Source: Photorhabdus namnaonensis
GTDB lineage: Bacteria > Pseudomonadota > Gammaproteobacteria > Enterobacterales > Enterobacteriaceae
NCBI RefSeq assembly: GCF_001684335.1
Contig: NZ_LOIC01000061.1
Span: 89,821 to 153,820, forward strand
Reading direction: 5' to 3'
DNA length: 64,000 nt
In this document: positions 34,863 to 44,233 of the stretch, in pieces
Position numbering within the stretch: position 1 is the first letter of the stretch
Layout: each line of letters begins with the position of its first letter
Notes under the pieces: model-generated
Database searches by the model: none
Seen by the model: only the letters and a program-made list of their open reading frames with translations
What the model was told of the DNA's origin: nothing
Position numbers and translations under genes: made by a program

Positions 34863-35393
34863 ACTGAGAGACTGATAATGTAAAACCATAGGAGTGCTGT
34901 GATGCCGCTATTCTTTCCGTCCTATGTAAATTTAAAGCGTAGTGGAAAAGTGGTGAGTCTGGCATTCTTCTGGTATGAAAGGTATTGAGTGAAATTTTAA
35001 TTATTTTTTGAAATTGAAAATAATATAAATATTTTATTGGATAACTATTATAACCAGGTGATTTTTTATTGTCTTTTTATTAACACCATTGTGTTTATTA
35101 ATTGGTTATATTACTAGTTTAACATTAATTTATTGAATGAATTAATCATTTATATGATGATTGATAATGGTTTTAATTTTTGTGTAAATTGGATATATAA
35201 AATCTTAATTTAATTGAATTGAGATATATGGCATATTGAAGTGAAATGATTTTTTAAAAACGATTAAAGCAGAAATATATTTTAGGCTGGATGATTCACC
35301 GTGATAGGCCATAGTGTAATCCTATTCATCAAACATCTAAGTATCATGATGTTTGATGAATATTCCTATTTTCTATTGAAAAGGTAATTACTT
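34863..35393 (+). other. AT-rich leader region upstream of the Tc toxin
   Basis: A 531-bp stretch without a convincing gene. It is very AT-rich in the middle and carries a long inverted repeat just before the toxin gene, listed separately. I see no clear terminator for formamidase. Confidence 0.5.
35323..35362 (+). promoter_or_regulatory. Perfect 15-bp inverted repeat before the Tc toxin
   Basis: TATTCATCAAACATC (35323-35337) and its exact complement GATGTTTGATGAATA (35348-35362) flank a 10-bp centre. The dyad ends 31 bp before the toxin ATG. As DNA it could be an operator; as RNA it would be a stable hairpin in the leader. There is no T-tract, so it is not a terminator. Confidence 0.65.
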
Positions 35394-38300
35394 ATGGCAA
35401 ATAAAATAGAATCACGAATTAGCTATAAAACGCTATTTAACGATAACCAAGATCTCTATTGTTTTCCCGGTTTACCTGAAGCCAACGATGGCCCTTTGGC
35501 TTATTTGGTCGATTTATATCAACAATCCTGCTTGTTTGAAGAAGATGCCGATAAAAAGAGCGCTCGGCTTCTCAGCCAACGACGGCCAGATATTGAAAAA
35601 TTACTGCTTGATGGCACAAATCTCAATCAAACCAGTCAATCATTACCCTTTGTGGTTGAAATTCTTGCCGAAAAAATCAAAACATATCTCAATAACGACC
35701 AACCTTTGACGGGTTCGCTGGCCGATATTTATTACCCACTTTCGTTGCCATTTCATTTTCCACTCCAGCAAACGACAACCGTACTGGCCGAAAAGCAGAT
35801 CTCATTACTGGATCTTATTCAACAGGCCGACAGAAAATACCCCAATTTTATAGATGACAACCTGAGCGTGGATTCGCTGCAAACGGCCATGATGGTTAGT
35901 AGTACCTTGGCGCCCAAATTGCAAGCCTTGCTGTTGGAAACATCACAAAAAGACCAAAAAGATTTCTTCGATAACTACTACGGTCTCAAAGGCGATGCAG
36001 CGGAGGCGGAACGCTCTTTATCTCGCCTCACTGTATTTACCCAACAAACCGGGCTAAGTTCCCAAGAAGCTGAACGCCTGTTTGCCGTTAATGGCATATC
36101 AAAAGCGGAAGAAGACGAGATATACAGTACCGTCACTTATTCCGCCAATGTCATCAAACCCGACAATGTGGATAAACGGTTTCCTTCCGGTGCTAACTAT
36201 GCCGCTTCCTATATCAATGCGGGTCAAGCTCCCGCTCTCTATCTGGAAAAATTCGAAGATAAAGACACCGCTAAAAGCGTTATCTTAATTTCAGACGCCA
36301 GTACTGATAACTTTGACCGTATCCAACGTTTCCTGCATCTGCAAAAAGCACTGAAACTCTCTTATGAGCAACTGGATCTGTTACTGGCAGCCGCACGACA
36401 GGCAGAAAAACAGACTGGGTTTGTTATCACAGAAGCAACCATCCGCACATTGGGCGTTTTCCTGCATTTCCGGCAAGAGTACAACACGACCGCGGAACAG
36501 TTTGCTGCCTTTATCGGCCAGATAACGCCTTATGCTCTCGGCGATCAACTCTCCTTCTTTGACAGGATTTTTAATGCCCAAGGGCTGTCAAAACAGGCGT
36601 CTTCTTCCTCTGTGCTTGTGCTGGATAATCGTGAATTTGACCCGATGGCGACCGAAGGCCCAGACGCTTTAATCGTTAATCAGTTATGCAAAGGTCTGAA
36701 TATTGATGATGAAACATGCCAAATTCTGCTAACGCTCGTGATGTATGTTCAGGGGTTGAAGAAACCCCAATGTTCACTGAATGTTGTTTCCTCCCTGTAT
36801 CGCTTGGTGGCATTGCCCCGTCAGTTACGCATGTCAGTTAAAGAGAGTTTAGGGCTACTCGTCATATTGAGCCGTGATAATAACCATTATCTGCAACAGT
36901 TGGCGGGTATTCCGACATTGGCGCAAGATGCCAAGGCCGTTGATATCCTTGATGTACTGATCGCGGTCATGAATGCGGCACAGTGGATTCAACGCCATAA
37001 TTTATCTCCTCTGTCGCTGAACACGTTACTCACCCCTTATCGAACTAACGGCAATGAGACTGTTGATATTGAGAATATTGATTGGATTAACAAAGTCAGA
37101 ACTGTCATCCCTGATGCTAGCGATGCGCTGCTGAGCGAAGCTAAAATTGGCGCTGTCATGCAAGACTTTCAGGCGAAGAAGACGCCGATCCAGTGGATGA
37201 ATGAGCTTAATCAACTGATAGGGGAATTAGGTATTGTTTTAGTCCAGGTAGCTTCAAACGATGATCAAAAAGCCTTAAGCGACAAAATCAGCGAAATTCT
37301 CAAAAAATTAGCACAAGATGATAAATGGCAACAACAAGGGGATACCTGGACACAGAAGCTAACCACCTTGATAGGCAACGCCTTTATTGCCCAACAGGAT
37401 CTGATAGTTAATGCTATCGCCCATGTTTTTGATATTGAGAACCCACTTGCGTTGCCACTATTGCGATGGACGGGAAACAGCAACGCTGACTTTCTGAGTA
37501 ATACCATTGCATTGGCTCGCCGTTCCGGTTCTCAACAACAAACAGAGCAAGCGCTGATCACATGGTACGATCTCAACCGTTATGCTGAGACTTGCAAGCT
37601 ATTCAAGCTGCAAGATACAAGTGTTACAGCATTAGTGAATTACCCTGCTTGGTTCAATCTCCAGAAAGATAACCAACTTCGCCCCCTTGATTTGACGTTT
37701 CTCCATCGTCTGAGCCGTTATAGTGATTGGCTGAATTTGTTACCCGCCAATAAAACAGAAGTGGATGTCATCTACTATCTGTATCAAGTCAGTCAAATTG
37801 GGCAGCAACCGCCTGACGCTAAAGTTTGGAGTGCTGAACAAGCAGCCACAAATCTGGCCGAATTAATTGGCTGGTCAAGTCAAGAAATTCTGCGGATAAC
37901 CAGCGATTTTAACCTGAAAGTGGCACAGAATGTCGTTGATGTCACTATCGTCATGCGTTTAAAAGCACTGGCCGAAAAGAGTGAAATATCTGCCCAGCCA
38001 TTACTGGATATCGCCAAATTGACCGCAACATCCAGCTATGATCATTGGTATCAAGTCAGCAGCGCTTTATTTGCCGCCACCTCTTCCGAAGTACAATCCA
38101 AGCTAGGCGGTTCACTCAATGAACGCTGGCGTGATGCGATGGTCGAATATCTGTTACGGCGCTGGGCGCCTTCCAGCGATGCTTCATCGGATATTACGAC
38201 GGTTGAAGATCTTTCAAACTATTTCCTGACCGATATATTGGTGGCGAAAGAGGTCGATACCAGTAGAGTGGCTTTTTGCATTGCCAGCTTACAACGCTAT

Positions 38301-41300
38301 CTGTTCCGTCTCTTTTCCCGGATGGAAACCGGCTATGAGGGACAAATCATCAGCGATGAACGAACCCAGTTCTGGGAGAACTTTTTGAACCAATATAACC
38401 GTTGGCAAGCTTGGCAAAAGCAAAGAAATTTCCCGGAAAACTTTATCTCTCCCGCCAGCAGGCTGCGTAAAACCAGCGCTTTTACCACGCTGGAAAACGA
38501 TTTGGGTCAATCACGTTTGAATAACAATATTATTCAAACAGCTATTCTGCGTTATCTGGCCGAATTTGAACGGATCAGCAATCTGCAATTAATATGCGGC
38601 TATATCGACGGTACTGACCCTAAAAACGATCGCTATCACTTTATCGGTAAAAGTAATGCCGAACCTATAGAGTATTACTGGCGCACACTGGATATTAAGC
38701 TGCGTGATAACACCGATGTCATTAGCCCACTGGCGTGGAGCGAATGGGAAAAAATCACGTTGTCTTTATCCGGGACCATGCTGGCAATTCGGCCAATCGT
38801 GATTTCTGGCCGCCAATATGCAATCTGGGTTGAGCGTGAAGCAACGCCATTGATGGGTGTAGATCAGAAACCCACCGATTATCGCGCTATCAATGTGAAA
38901 TTTACCTTCAAACAAAGCAGTGGTGAATGGAGCGCCCCCAATCTATTACTCCGTCTGGATGGTAAAGATGCCAAGGGTGAATATCCGACAAAAGATAATA
39001 AGCGCGTTCCCGATGGAGATAACCCTTACTTGAAGGATGAAAAATATAAACCTGGGTTGATAGCTATGGTGGATGTACAACTACAAGTGGACGGAGACCA
39101 ATGGATGGGGGTTTTATTGTACGACTCCGAAAATAAAGACAGAGGCAAATGGGAGAAAAACAAAGATTATTACTTTGAATTGCGTGATTTATTATTGGTG
39201 GATAAGAAGTCCTTGACTCAGGAGAATGAAAAAACACTTGTTACGATGTGGTATAAGTTTTTCAGCAATCCAGACACATTACAACATCACTATGCAGGTA
39301 CCGCGAAGTTTCTCACCATAAAAGAAGCCGAGGAGGAAACGAAGAATAGTTATGATGGTATTAAACCGCATAAATCTTCTTTTTTGCAATTAGAGGGCAA
39401 AGTAGGAAGCGGCGGGACCAATCTTCTGCTAACTGGCAGAAACACATTGGTTAAACGCTATCAGTTAGCATCATCAAGCCCTAACAAGTTCCCCTCCAAA
39501 GAACTTTTTTGGGGAATCAATACTAAGAACATTCAAATGCAAGTCCAAATTCCTGCCAGTGATACGGCAATAAAAACGTTTAATTTTGAGTGGGCCAGAG
39601 GAGATGCGCCAACGGATGTTTTTATTATCAGCTATGATGAAATACAACTTTTCAAGTTATTACCTTCTGAATGGAAAGATAATAAAATTACCAAAAGCCA
39701 CGATTTTTCATGGATCGGTAGCGCTGTATTTCAGGCCAGTACACAATGGAATCTCAGTGATAAAAACCTGTCCCTCTCCATTGAGGGAGAGAATATTTCC
39801 TTACGTAAAGAGATATACAAGATCCAAGATGGTTGGGAATATTTATCATCCGAGTTGATCTTCAAAACATATCCACAAGGTGAACAATACGCCAACCCAA
39901 AATTACCACTAGATGGTCATGCGGTAATACAAGATATCATTTTTAATCTTAAGCCAAATATCAATACTTATTCTTTTAGTTTAACCGCAAAATTAATTGA
40001 GCCAGGAAATAAACCACAAATTGTTGAGAATATATATGAACTTACTATCGAAGAAAGTGATAAAATTCCTGCCATTACGTTGAAAAGAAATACAAAGCAA
40101 GTTCAATATCTGGATATAACCAACCTGAAATTCAAATCCACCGCCATTAGATTGAACACATTATTTGGTAAACAACTGGTCGCACGGGCGACGCAATCCA
40201 TTGACAAGGTACTGGCTTGGGAAACTCAATCCTTGCTGGAGCCTGCGTTGGATAACGAAACTTCACCGACAAAAGTCGATTTTAATGGCGCCAACGGACA
40301 ATATTTCTGGGAACTGTTTTTCCATCTTCCTTTCCTAATCTCTTCCCGACTTTATGAAGAGCAACGTTTCTATGATGCACGCCGATGGTTTATCAATCAC
40401 CTGTTTAACCCTTATAACAACATTCGAATGTGGAATTCCCGCGCCATTGTCGAAAATGGCAATGATCTTCCTCTAACAGTGAGAACGGCCGATCCTGACA
40501 CTGTTGCTTACAGCCAGCCCGTCTATTATCAGAAAGCCCTGTTCCATTTCTTAATCAATTTGTGGATACAAGAAGGCGATAATCTCTACAGACAACTGAC
40601 CAGAGATAGTCTGAATGAGGCCGGTTTATGTTATCAACAGGCTTTGCAATTGCTCGGCGCATTACCGGAGGGTTTAGATGCCAGTCATTGGCGTCCAGAT
40701 ACCTTGGAAAAGGTCAAAGCAAAATTGAAACCCAAGGTACGTGCGGCTGAAAATTTATTTAAATCCCCTTTCAATGAAAAACTGATTGAATTTCAAAAAA
40801 CGTTGAACAATCGGCTCTATAATCTGCGTCATGGCTTAACACTGGATGGCAAAGTACAACCGTTGCCACTTTATGCCAGTGCCGCGAGTGCAGAGAGCCT
40901 GACGCAAAGAAACGTCGGCAATCTCCTCAGCGGGTTGAACAATATGCAGCAGCAGATCCCCCCTTATCGCTTCCCATTGATGTTAAAAAGCGCCAATAGC
41001 GCGGTAAAACAATTAATTGAAATGGGACATCGGTTACTTCATATCATGGAAACTGAGGCTAATGGCGAAAAGGACGTGCTGGTACAATCGCAAGCGCTGC
41101 GGTTATCCGCTTTTACAGTGGAACTGCAACAACAAGCCTTGCAACTTGCTCAAATGGGGAAAGTCACGCTTGAAGTCAGTAAAAAAATGGCAGAAGAGCG
41201 CTACCAACATTATCACGCGCTATATGAACAAAACCTTTCTGCTTTAGAGATTTCAGCCCTCAGCATGAAAGTGGTATCAGGAGTATACAAAATGTCGGCC

Positions 41301-42533
41301 GCTCCTTTCCTTGTCGCCAGCACGATACTGGAAACCATACCCAATATTTATGGTATGGCGGTTGGGGGAGCAAAGCCCGAAGCGTCTGTCAAAAACGCAG
41401 CTATCGTTGCCGACCTTCTTTCTGATGCATTAGGCAATGTTGCCGACAGGTTGCAAGACGGAGCAGAATACCAACGCCGTCGTCAGGAATGGGAAATTGA
41501 GTACAAACAAGCCCAAAGCGAAATCAATATCATTGAGATGCAATTAAAAGAGCAGGAATTGCTTATCAAAAGCTCTCAAACCGCCCTGAAAGAAGCTCAG
41601 GCACAACAATTCGCTGCCCGTGAGCTGTATGAGTTTATAACATCCGGCTTTCTGGTTGTCCCAACCTATAAGTGGCTGATGGGGCGTCTCGCAGCACTGT
41701 ATGCGCCAGCCTATGATGCGGTGCTTTCCATGTGTTTGATGGCGGAAAGAAGCTGGCGGTACGAAGTCGGGGATTATCAGCGGCAAGGTTTTATCAAAAC
41801 CTCGGCGTGGAATGATTCTTACCAGGGTTTGCTGGCAGGGGAATCTTTGCAGCTTGATCTATTACAAATGGAAAGCGCTTGGTTACAACGTAATGAACGC
41901 CGTTTGAATATTAATAAAACCATCTCGCTCGGTAAATTGCTGTCAGAAAATGGATTGAAAACTCAAATCATTAATAAAAAGGCGGTGAGTTTTACGCTGG
42001 ATTCTAAACTGTTCGATACGAATTATCCCGGACATTATCTACGACAGATTAAGCGCATTTCCGTTTCAATATTGGTAAATGCACTTAGCCCTTACCCTGC
42101 GTTACCGACGGAGATTAGCGCCACCCTGACACAAACTAGCAGTTTCACTTTAACCAATACCGATATTGATGGGGTAACCTGGCTTTATGACCCAACCAGA
42201 AATAGCGGAAGCGATAAAAATATTGTGAAGAATCTGCGCGCTCAACAGCAAATTGCCCTCTCTTCCTTAAATGAAAAAGATGATGGCGGTGTCGCTAAAG
42301 AGAACTGGCTATGCACCCTGATGTTTGATGATGATCGCTATCTGCCTTTCGAAGGAACAGGCGCCATTTCAACTTGGACATTGGAATTCCCCGATCAGTC
42401 TGTGATTGATGTCCTGTTTCCCAACATCTACACATCGCAGTTGAAAGATATTCAGATTCATCTCCACTACACTGCGTTAGATGGTGGTAAACCGTTTGCC
42501 ACAGCAGTAAAAGGTAAAATGAAGAATGGATAA
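35394..42533 (+). CDS. Tc insecticidal toxin A subunit (TcdA-like)
   Basis: A 2379-residue TcA protein, the pentameric receptor-binding and pore-forming component of the ABC toxin complexes. The N-terminal third contains the VRP1-like helical region (RLTVFTQQTGLSSQEAERLF at about residues 210-230). A beta-rich shell and neuraminidase-like region follows (around 1080-1180, YHFIGKSNAEPIEYYWR). The pore-forming helical segment is near 1900-2080, with long alternating helices and a hydrophobic AAPFLVASTILETIPNIYG stretch. The TcB-binding domain is at the C-terminus (RQIKRISVSILVNALSPYP onward). It is slightly shorter than TcdA1 (2516) but whole. No TcB or TcC gene is adjacent, so those partners must come from another locus. 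The ATG has AAAGGTAA 9 bp upstream. Confidence 0.94.
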   Translation: MANKIESRISYKTLFNDNQDLYCFPGLPEANDGPLAYLVDLYQQSCLFEEDADKKSARLLSQRRPDIEKLLLDGTNLNQTSQSLPFVVEILAEKIKTYLNNDQPLTGSLADIYYPLSLPFHFPLQQTTTVLAEKQISLLDLIQQADRKYPNFIDDNLSVDSLQTAMMVSSTLAPKLQALLLETSQKDQKDFFDNYYGLKGDAAEAERSLSRLTVFTQQTGLSSQEAERLFAVNGISKAEEDEIYSTVTYSANVIKPDNVDKRFPSGANYAASYINAGQAPALYLEKFEDKDTAKSVILISDASTDNFDRIQRFLHLQKALKLSYEQLDLLLAAARQAEKQTGFVITEATIRTLGVFLHFRQEYNTTAEQFAAFIGQITPYALGDQLSFFDRIFNAQGLSKQASSSSVLVLDNREFDPMATEGPDALIVNQLCKGLNIDDETCQILLTLVMYVQGLKKPQCSLNVVSSLYRLVALPRQLRMSVKESLGLLVILSRDNNHYLQQLAGIPTLAQDAKAVDILDVLIAVMNAAQWIQRHNLSPLSLNTLLTPYRTNGNETVDIENIDWINKVRTVIPDASDALLSEAKIGAVMQDFQAKKTPIQWMNELNQLIGELGIVLVQVASNDDQKALSDKISEILKKLAQDDKWQQQGDTWTQKLTTLIGNAFIAQQDLIVNAIAHVFDIENPLALPLLRWTGNSNADFLSNTIALARRSGSQQQTEQALITWYDLNRYAETCKLFKLQDTSVTALVNYPAWFNLQKDNQLRPLDLTFLHRLSRYSDWLNLLPANKTEVDVIYYLYQVSQIGQQPPDAKVWSAEQAATNLAELIGWSSQEILRITSDFNLKVAQNVVDVTIVMRLKALAEKSEISAQPLLDIAKLTATSSYDHWYQVSSALFAATSSEVQSKLGGSLNERWRDAMVEYLLRRWAPSSDASSDITTVEDLSNYFLTDILVAKEVDTSRVAFCIASLQRYLFRLFSRMETGYEGQIISDERTQFWENFLNQYNRWQAWQKQRNFPENFISPASRLRKTSAFTTLENDLGQSRLNNNIIQTAILRYLAEFERISNLQLICGYIDGTDPKNDRYHFIGKSNAEPIEYYWRTLDIKLRDNTDVISPLAWSEWEKITLSLSGTMLAIRPIVISGRQYAIWVEREATPLMGVDQKPTDYRAINVKFTFKQSSGEWSAPNLLLRLDGKDAKGEYPTKDNKRVPDGDNPYLKDEKYKPGLIAMVDVQLQVDGDQWMGVLLYDSENKDRGKWEKNKDYYFELRDLLLVDKKSLTQENEKTLVTMWYKFFSNPDTLQHHYAGTAKFLTIKEAEEETKNSYDGIKPHKSSFLQLEGKVGSGGTNLLLTGRNTLVKRYQLASSSPNKFPSKELFWGINTKNIQMQVQIPASDTAIKTFNFEWARGDAPTDVFIISYDEIQLFKLLPSEWKDNKITKSHDFSWIGSAVFQASTQWNLSDKNLSLSIEGENISLRKEIYKIQDGWEYLSSELIFKTYPQGEQYANPKLPLDGHAVIQDIIFNLKPNINTYSFSLTAKLIEPGNKPQIVENIYELTIEESDKIPAITLKRNTKQVQYLDITNLKFKSTAIRLNTLFGKQLVARATQSIDKVLAWETQSLLEPALDNETSPTKVDFNGANGQYFWELFFHLPFLISSRLYEEQRFYDARRWFINHLFNPYNNIRMWNSRAIVENGNDLPLTVRTADPDTVAYSQPVYYQKALFHFLINLWIQEGDNLYRQLTRDSLNEAGLCYQQALQLLGALPEGLDASHWRPDTLEKVKAKLKPKVRAAENLFKSPFNEKLIEFQKTLNNRLYNLRHGLTLDGKVQPLPLYASAASAESLTQRNVGNLLSGLNNMQQQIPPYRFPLMLKSANSAVKQLIEMGHRLLHIMETEANGEKDVLVQSQALRLSAFTVELQQQALQLAQMGKVTLEVSKKMAEERYQHYHALYEQNLSALEISALSMKVVSGVYKMSAAPFLVASTILETIPNIYGMAVGGAKPEASVKNAAIVADLLSDALGNVADRLQDGAEYQRRRQEWEIEYKQAQSEINIIEMQLKEQELLIKSSQTALKEAQAQQFAARELYEFITSGFLVVPTYKWLMGRLAALYAPAYDAVLSMCLMAERSWRYEVGDYQRQGFIKTSAWNDSYQGLLAGESLQLDLLQMESAWLQRNERRLNINKTISLGKLLSENGLKTQIINKKAVSFTLDSKLFDTNYPGHYLRQIKRISVSILVNALSPYPALPTEISATLTQTSSFTLTNTDIDGVTWLYDPTRNSGSDKNIVKNLRAQQQIALSSLNEKDDGGVAKENWLCTLMFDDDRYLPFEGTGAISTWTLEFPDQSVIDVLFPNIYTSQLKDIQIHLHYTALDGGKPFATAVKGKMKNG

Positions 42534-42578
42534 ATCGGCACCTGAGAGAGTGAATTATCCAAAACCTCGTTAACGGTC

Positions 42579-42602
42579 AGAGCCGGGAGTTTTCCCGGCT
42601 CT
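42579..42602 (+). terminator. Hairpin after the Tc toxin gene
   Basis: AGAGCCGGGA and TCCCGGCTCT form a perfect GC-rich 10-bp stem with a 4-nt loop, 45 bp after the toxin stop and in front of the convergent yefM. A T-tract is missing, so it is only a probable terminator. Confidence 0.6.
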
Positions 42603-42633
42603 GTATTGAATATCAATAAGTCGAGCTGGTTCA

Positions 42634-42888
42634 TTAGTCTAAATCCAATTCCTTGACCTTCCCTTGCCCGGTGCTTAATTGAGAGATAGATTCCATAAGA
42701 CGATTCGCGTTGGTTGGTGATTTCATCAAATAAGCCGTTTCTTGCAAAGATTCGAAATCAGTTAATGACATAAGTGCGCAATTTTCGCCATTTTCACGAG
42801 TGATAATCACTGGGCTACAATCGTTCACGGCATTTATCATCGTTTCAGAAAGATTTTTTTTTGCTTCTGAGTAAGTTAACACTTTCAT
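42634..42888 (-). CDS. YefM-type antitoxin without a toxin partner
   Basis: An 84-residue Phd/YefM family antitoxin, close in sequence to Escherichia coli YefM. Recognisable blocks are YSEAKKNLSETM at residues 6-17, the ITRENGE strand, ETAYLMKSP, and an acidic C-terminus that would bind YoeB. An AGGATAA ribosome site precedes the ATG. In YefM-YoeB pairs the toxin gene overlaps or follows directly, but only 100 bp separate this stop from the end of the Tc toxin gene and no YoeB frame is there. It is therefore an orphan antitoxin, perhaps a solitary repressor or an anti-addiction gene. A GTACA/TGTAC dyad upstream fits its operator. Confidence 0.9.
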   Translation of the reverse strand: MKVLTYSEAKKNLSETMINAVNDCSPVIITRENGENCALMSLTDFESLQETAYLMKSPTNANRLMESISQLSTGQGKVKELDLD

Positions 42889-42941
42889 TTATCCTACCTA
42901 TACCAAGAAATAACCTGAAAAATATAACGAAACACCCATTG

Positions 42942-42963
42942 ATCGTACAACATACTGTACGAT
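42942..42963. promoter_or_regulatory. Probable YefM operator dyad
   Basis: ATCGTACA and TGTACGAT, perfect 8-bp arms with a 6-bp centre, lie 54 bp upstream of yefM and 89 bp upstream of the divergent gene at 43052. YefM operators are known to use TGTACA-type cores, so autoregulation, possibly of both genes, is plausible. Confidence 0.6.
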
Positions 42964-43051
42964 TGTTTCTGTATCTTGCAAGCTTCCAAGTTCGTAATTT
43001 GTGGTAACTGAGCTATAGCGGTCATTATTATCAGATTAACTAAGGTGTCAT

Positions 43052-43333
43052 ATGTACCACTTTGACAAATACAAAGAGCGAAACGTTGCCTGCCGAGAAA
43101 ATGCAGGTTTCGTTCTTTCTGCCGAAGAGAGTGAGCGTGTTACACGATTGATTCGTGTGTTTGATGCCGCAGTACAACTTTTTGGCGGAAATAAGAATGA
43201 AGCATGGACATGGTTAAAAAGTCCTGTTAAGGGGGTTGGTGGAGTTACTCCAATGTCTCTTATTGCAACTGAAAGTGGCGCACTTGAGGTGCTAGATCTC
43301 ATCGGGCGTCTGGAGCATGGGGTATTCTCATGA
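43052..43333 (+). CDS. ParS/MbcA/Xre toxin-binding domain protein (orphan antitoxin)
   Basis: A 93-residue protein that resembles the C-terminal toxin-binding domain (DUF2384, MbcA/ParS/Xre) of antitoxins paired with RES toxins. The supporting run is AVQLFGGNKNEAWTWLKSP at about residues 40-58, followed by GVTPMSLIATESGALEVLDLIGRLEHGVFS to the end. The usual N-terminal Xre helix-turn-helix is missing and no RES toxin gene follows; a terminator begins 57 bp downstream. It is therefore either a stand-alone antitoxin or the remnant of a RES-Xre pair. The ATG has AAGG 7-8 bp upstream. It diverges from yefM and may share the dyad-containing promoter region. Confidence 0.8.
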   Translation: MYHFDKYKERNVACRENAGFVLSAEESERVTRLIRVFDAAVQLFGGNKNEAWTWLKSPVKGVGGVTPMSLIATESGALEVLDLIGRLEHGVFS

Positions 43334-43390
43334 TTTTTCTATAGAATTAAGAAAAATCATTCTCCTTCTTTAACCTCTCTTTTCTAGATT

Positions 43391-43424
43391 AATGCCCAGT
43401 CAAATGTGAACTGGGCATTTTTTT
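43391..43424 (+). terminator. Intrinsic terminator after the ParS-domain gene
   Basis: A perfect 10-bp stem (AATGCCCAGT / ACTGGGCATT) with a 9-nt loop, followed directly by five further T residues. Confidence 0.9.
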
Positions 43425-44087
43425 AACGTCATGGTAGGTGGCAGGTTTACATTAAATAGAATCGATATTAATTATTTCAAATTGTTATTATATTAATAAT
43501 ATATTATATGTGCGGAATTAATGTTATTCGTAAAAATATATTTTTGGTATTTTAATAAAGAAAAAATAAATAATTGATCATAATTAGCGAAACGTTATAT
43601 CTTATGCGAAAGAAAACGGTTTTCTGCGTTAAATATTGTTTTTGAATCTTGTTTTTATTTGAAAGTATTTGTCTATACATCAGTTTAGGTATTTTTTGAT
43701 TTTAAAGTTTTGTTGTGCGCTTTTTATGAATAAATTGTCTTTTGAGTAAAATTATGTCTAAAAGATTCGTACAAATTCTCTCTAATCTGCATATTAGCAG
43801 GAGAGCTGCTTACCTTATATTCCGTGTGCTAAGAGCGAAATTGCCGGATGAATGAAATAATGGTGGAGTAGCATTTTCCTGCATTTAGTATTTTAAATAA
43901 AGCTTAATCGTTGAGCCGGAATATCTGTTTTTTCCGCAATGATCATATTCCATGATCACCGCTTTAACGTTGCTAACAATTTGTTATTTGGTCTCTTTTT
44001 ATCATGAAGAGGCTAAAGGATTTGTATTGTTAAAAAAATGAGATGTTCAACTTAACTATTATATCCGTCGAGTACGGTTTTAACTTC
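43425..44087 (+). other. Leader region of MARTX gene 3
   Basis: No gene is convincing here. Around 43661-43790 the sequence aligns with the MARTX 1 leader (GTATTTGT..., TGAATAAATT, ATGTxTAAAA-ATTCG-ACAA). The first arm of the terminator-like hairpin is missing; only a CAGTTTAGGTATTTTTT segment remains. A 33-codon frame at 43754-43855 begins MSKRFVQ like the small frame before MARTX 1. Confidence 0.5.
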
Positions 44088-44214
44088 TATACCCGTTATC
44101 TTTCAAGTTGCCTCTTTGTTGGCTGCACTCGTTCACCCCGGTCACATAGTTATCTATGCTCCCGGGGATTCACTCCCTTGCCGTCGCGATGCATCTTGAA
44201 ATCCATAGGGTATA
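44088..44214. repeat. ERIC element (127 bp)
   Basis: Exactly 127 bp bounded by TATACCC and GGGTATA. The complement contains GTGAATCCCCGGGAGC and TGACCGGGGTGAACG, matching the core of enterobacterial repetitive intergenic consensus sequences with few changes. The element is imperfectly palindromic and would fold into a long hairpin when transcribed. It ends 19 bp before the ATG of MARTX 3 and so leaves only the ribosome site between them. Confidence 0.93.
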
Positions 44215-44233
44215 TTAAACTAAGGGATTGTTT

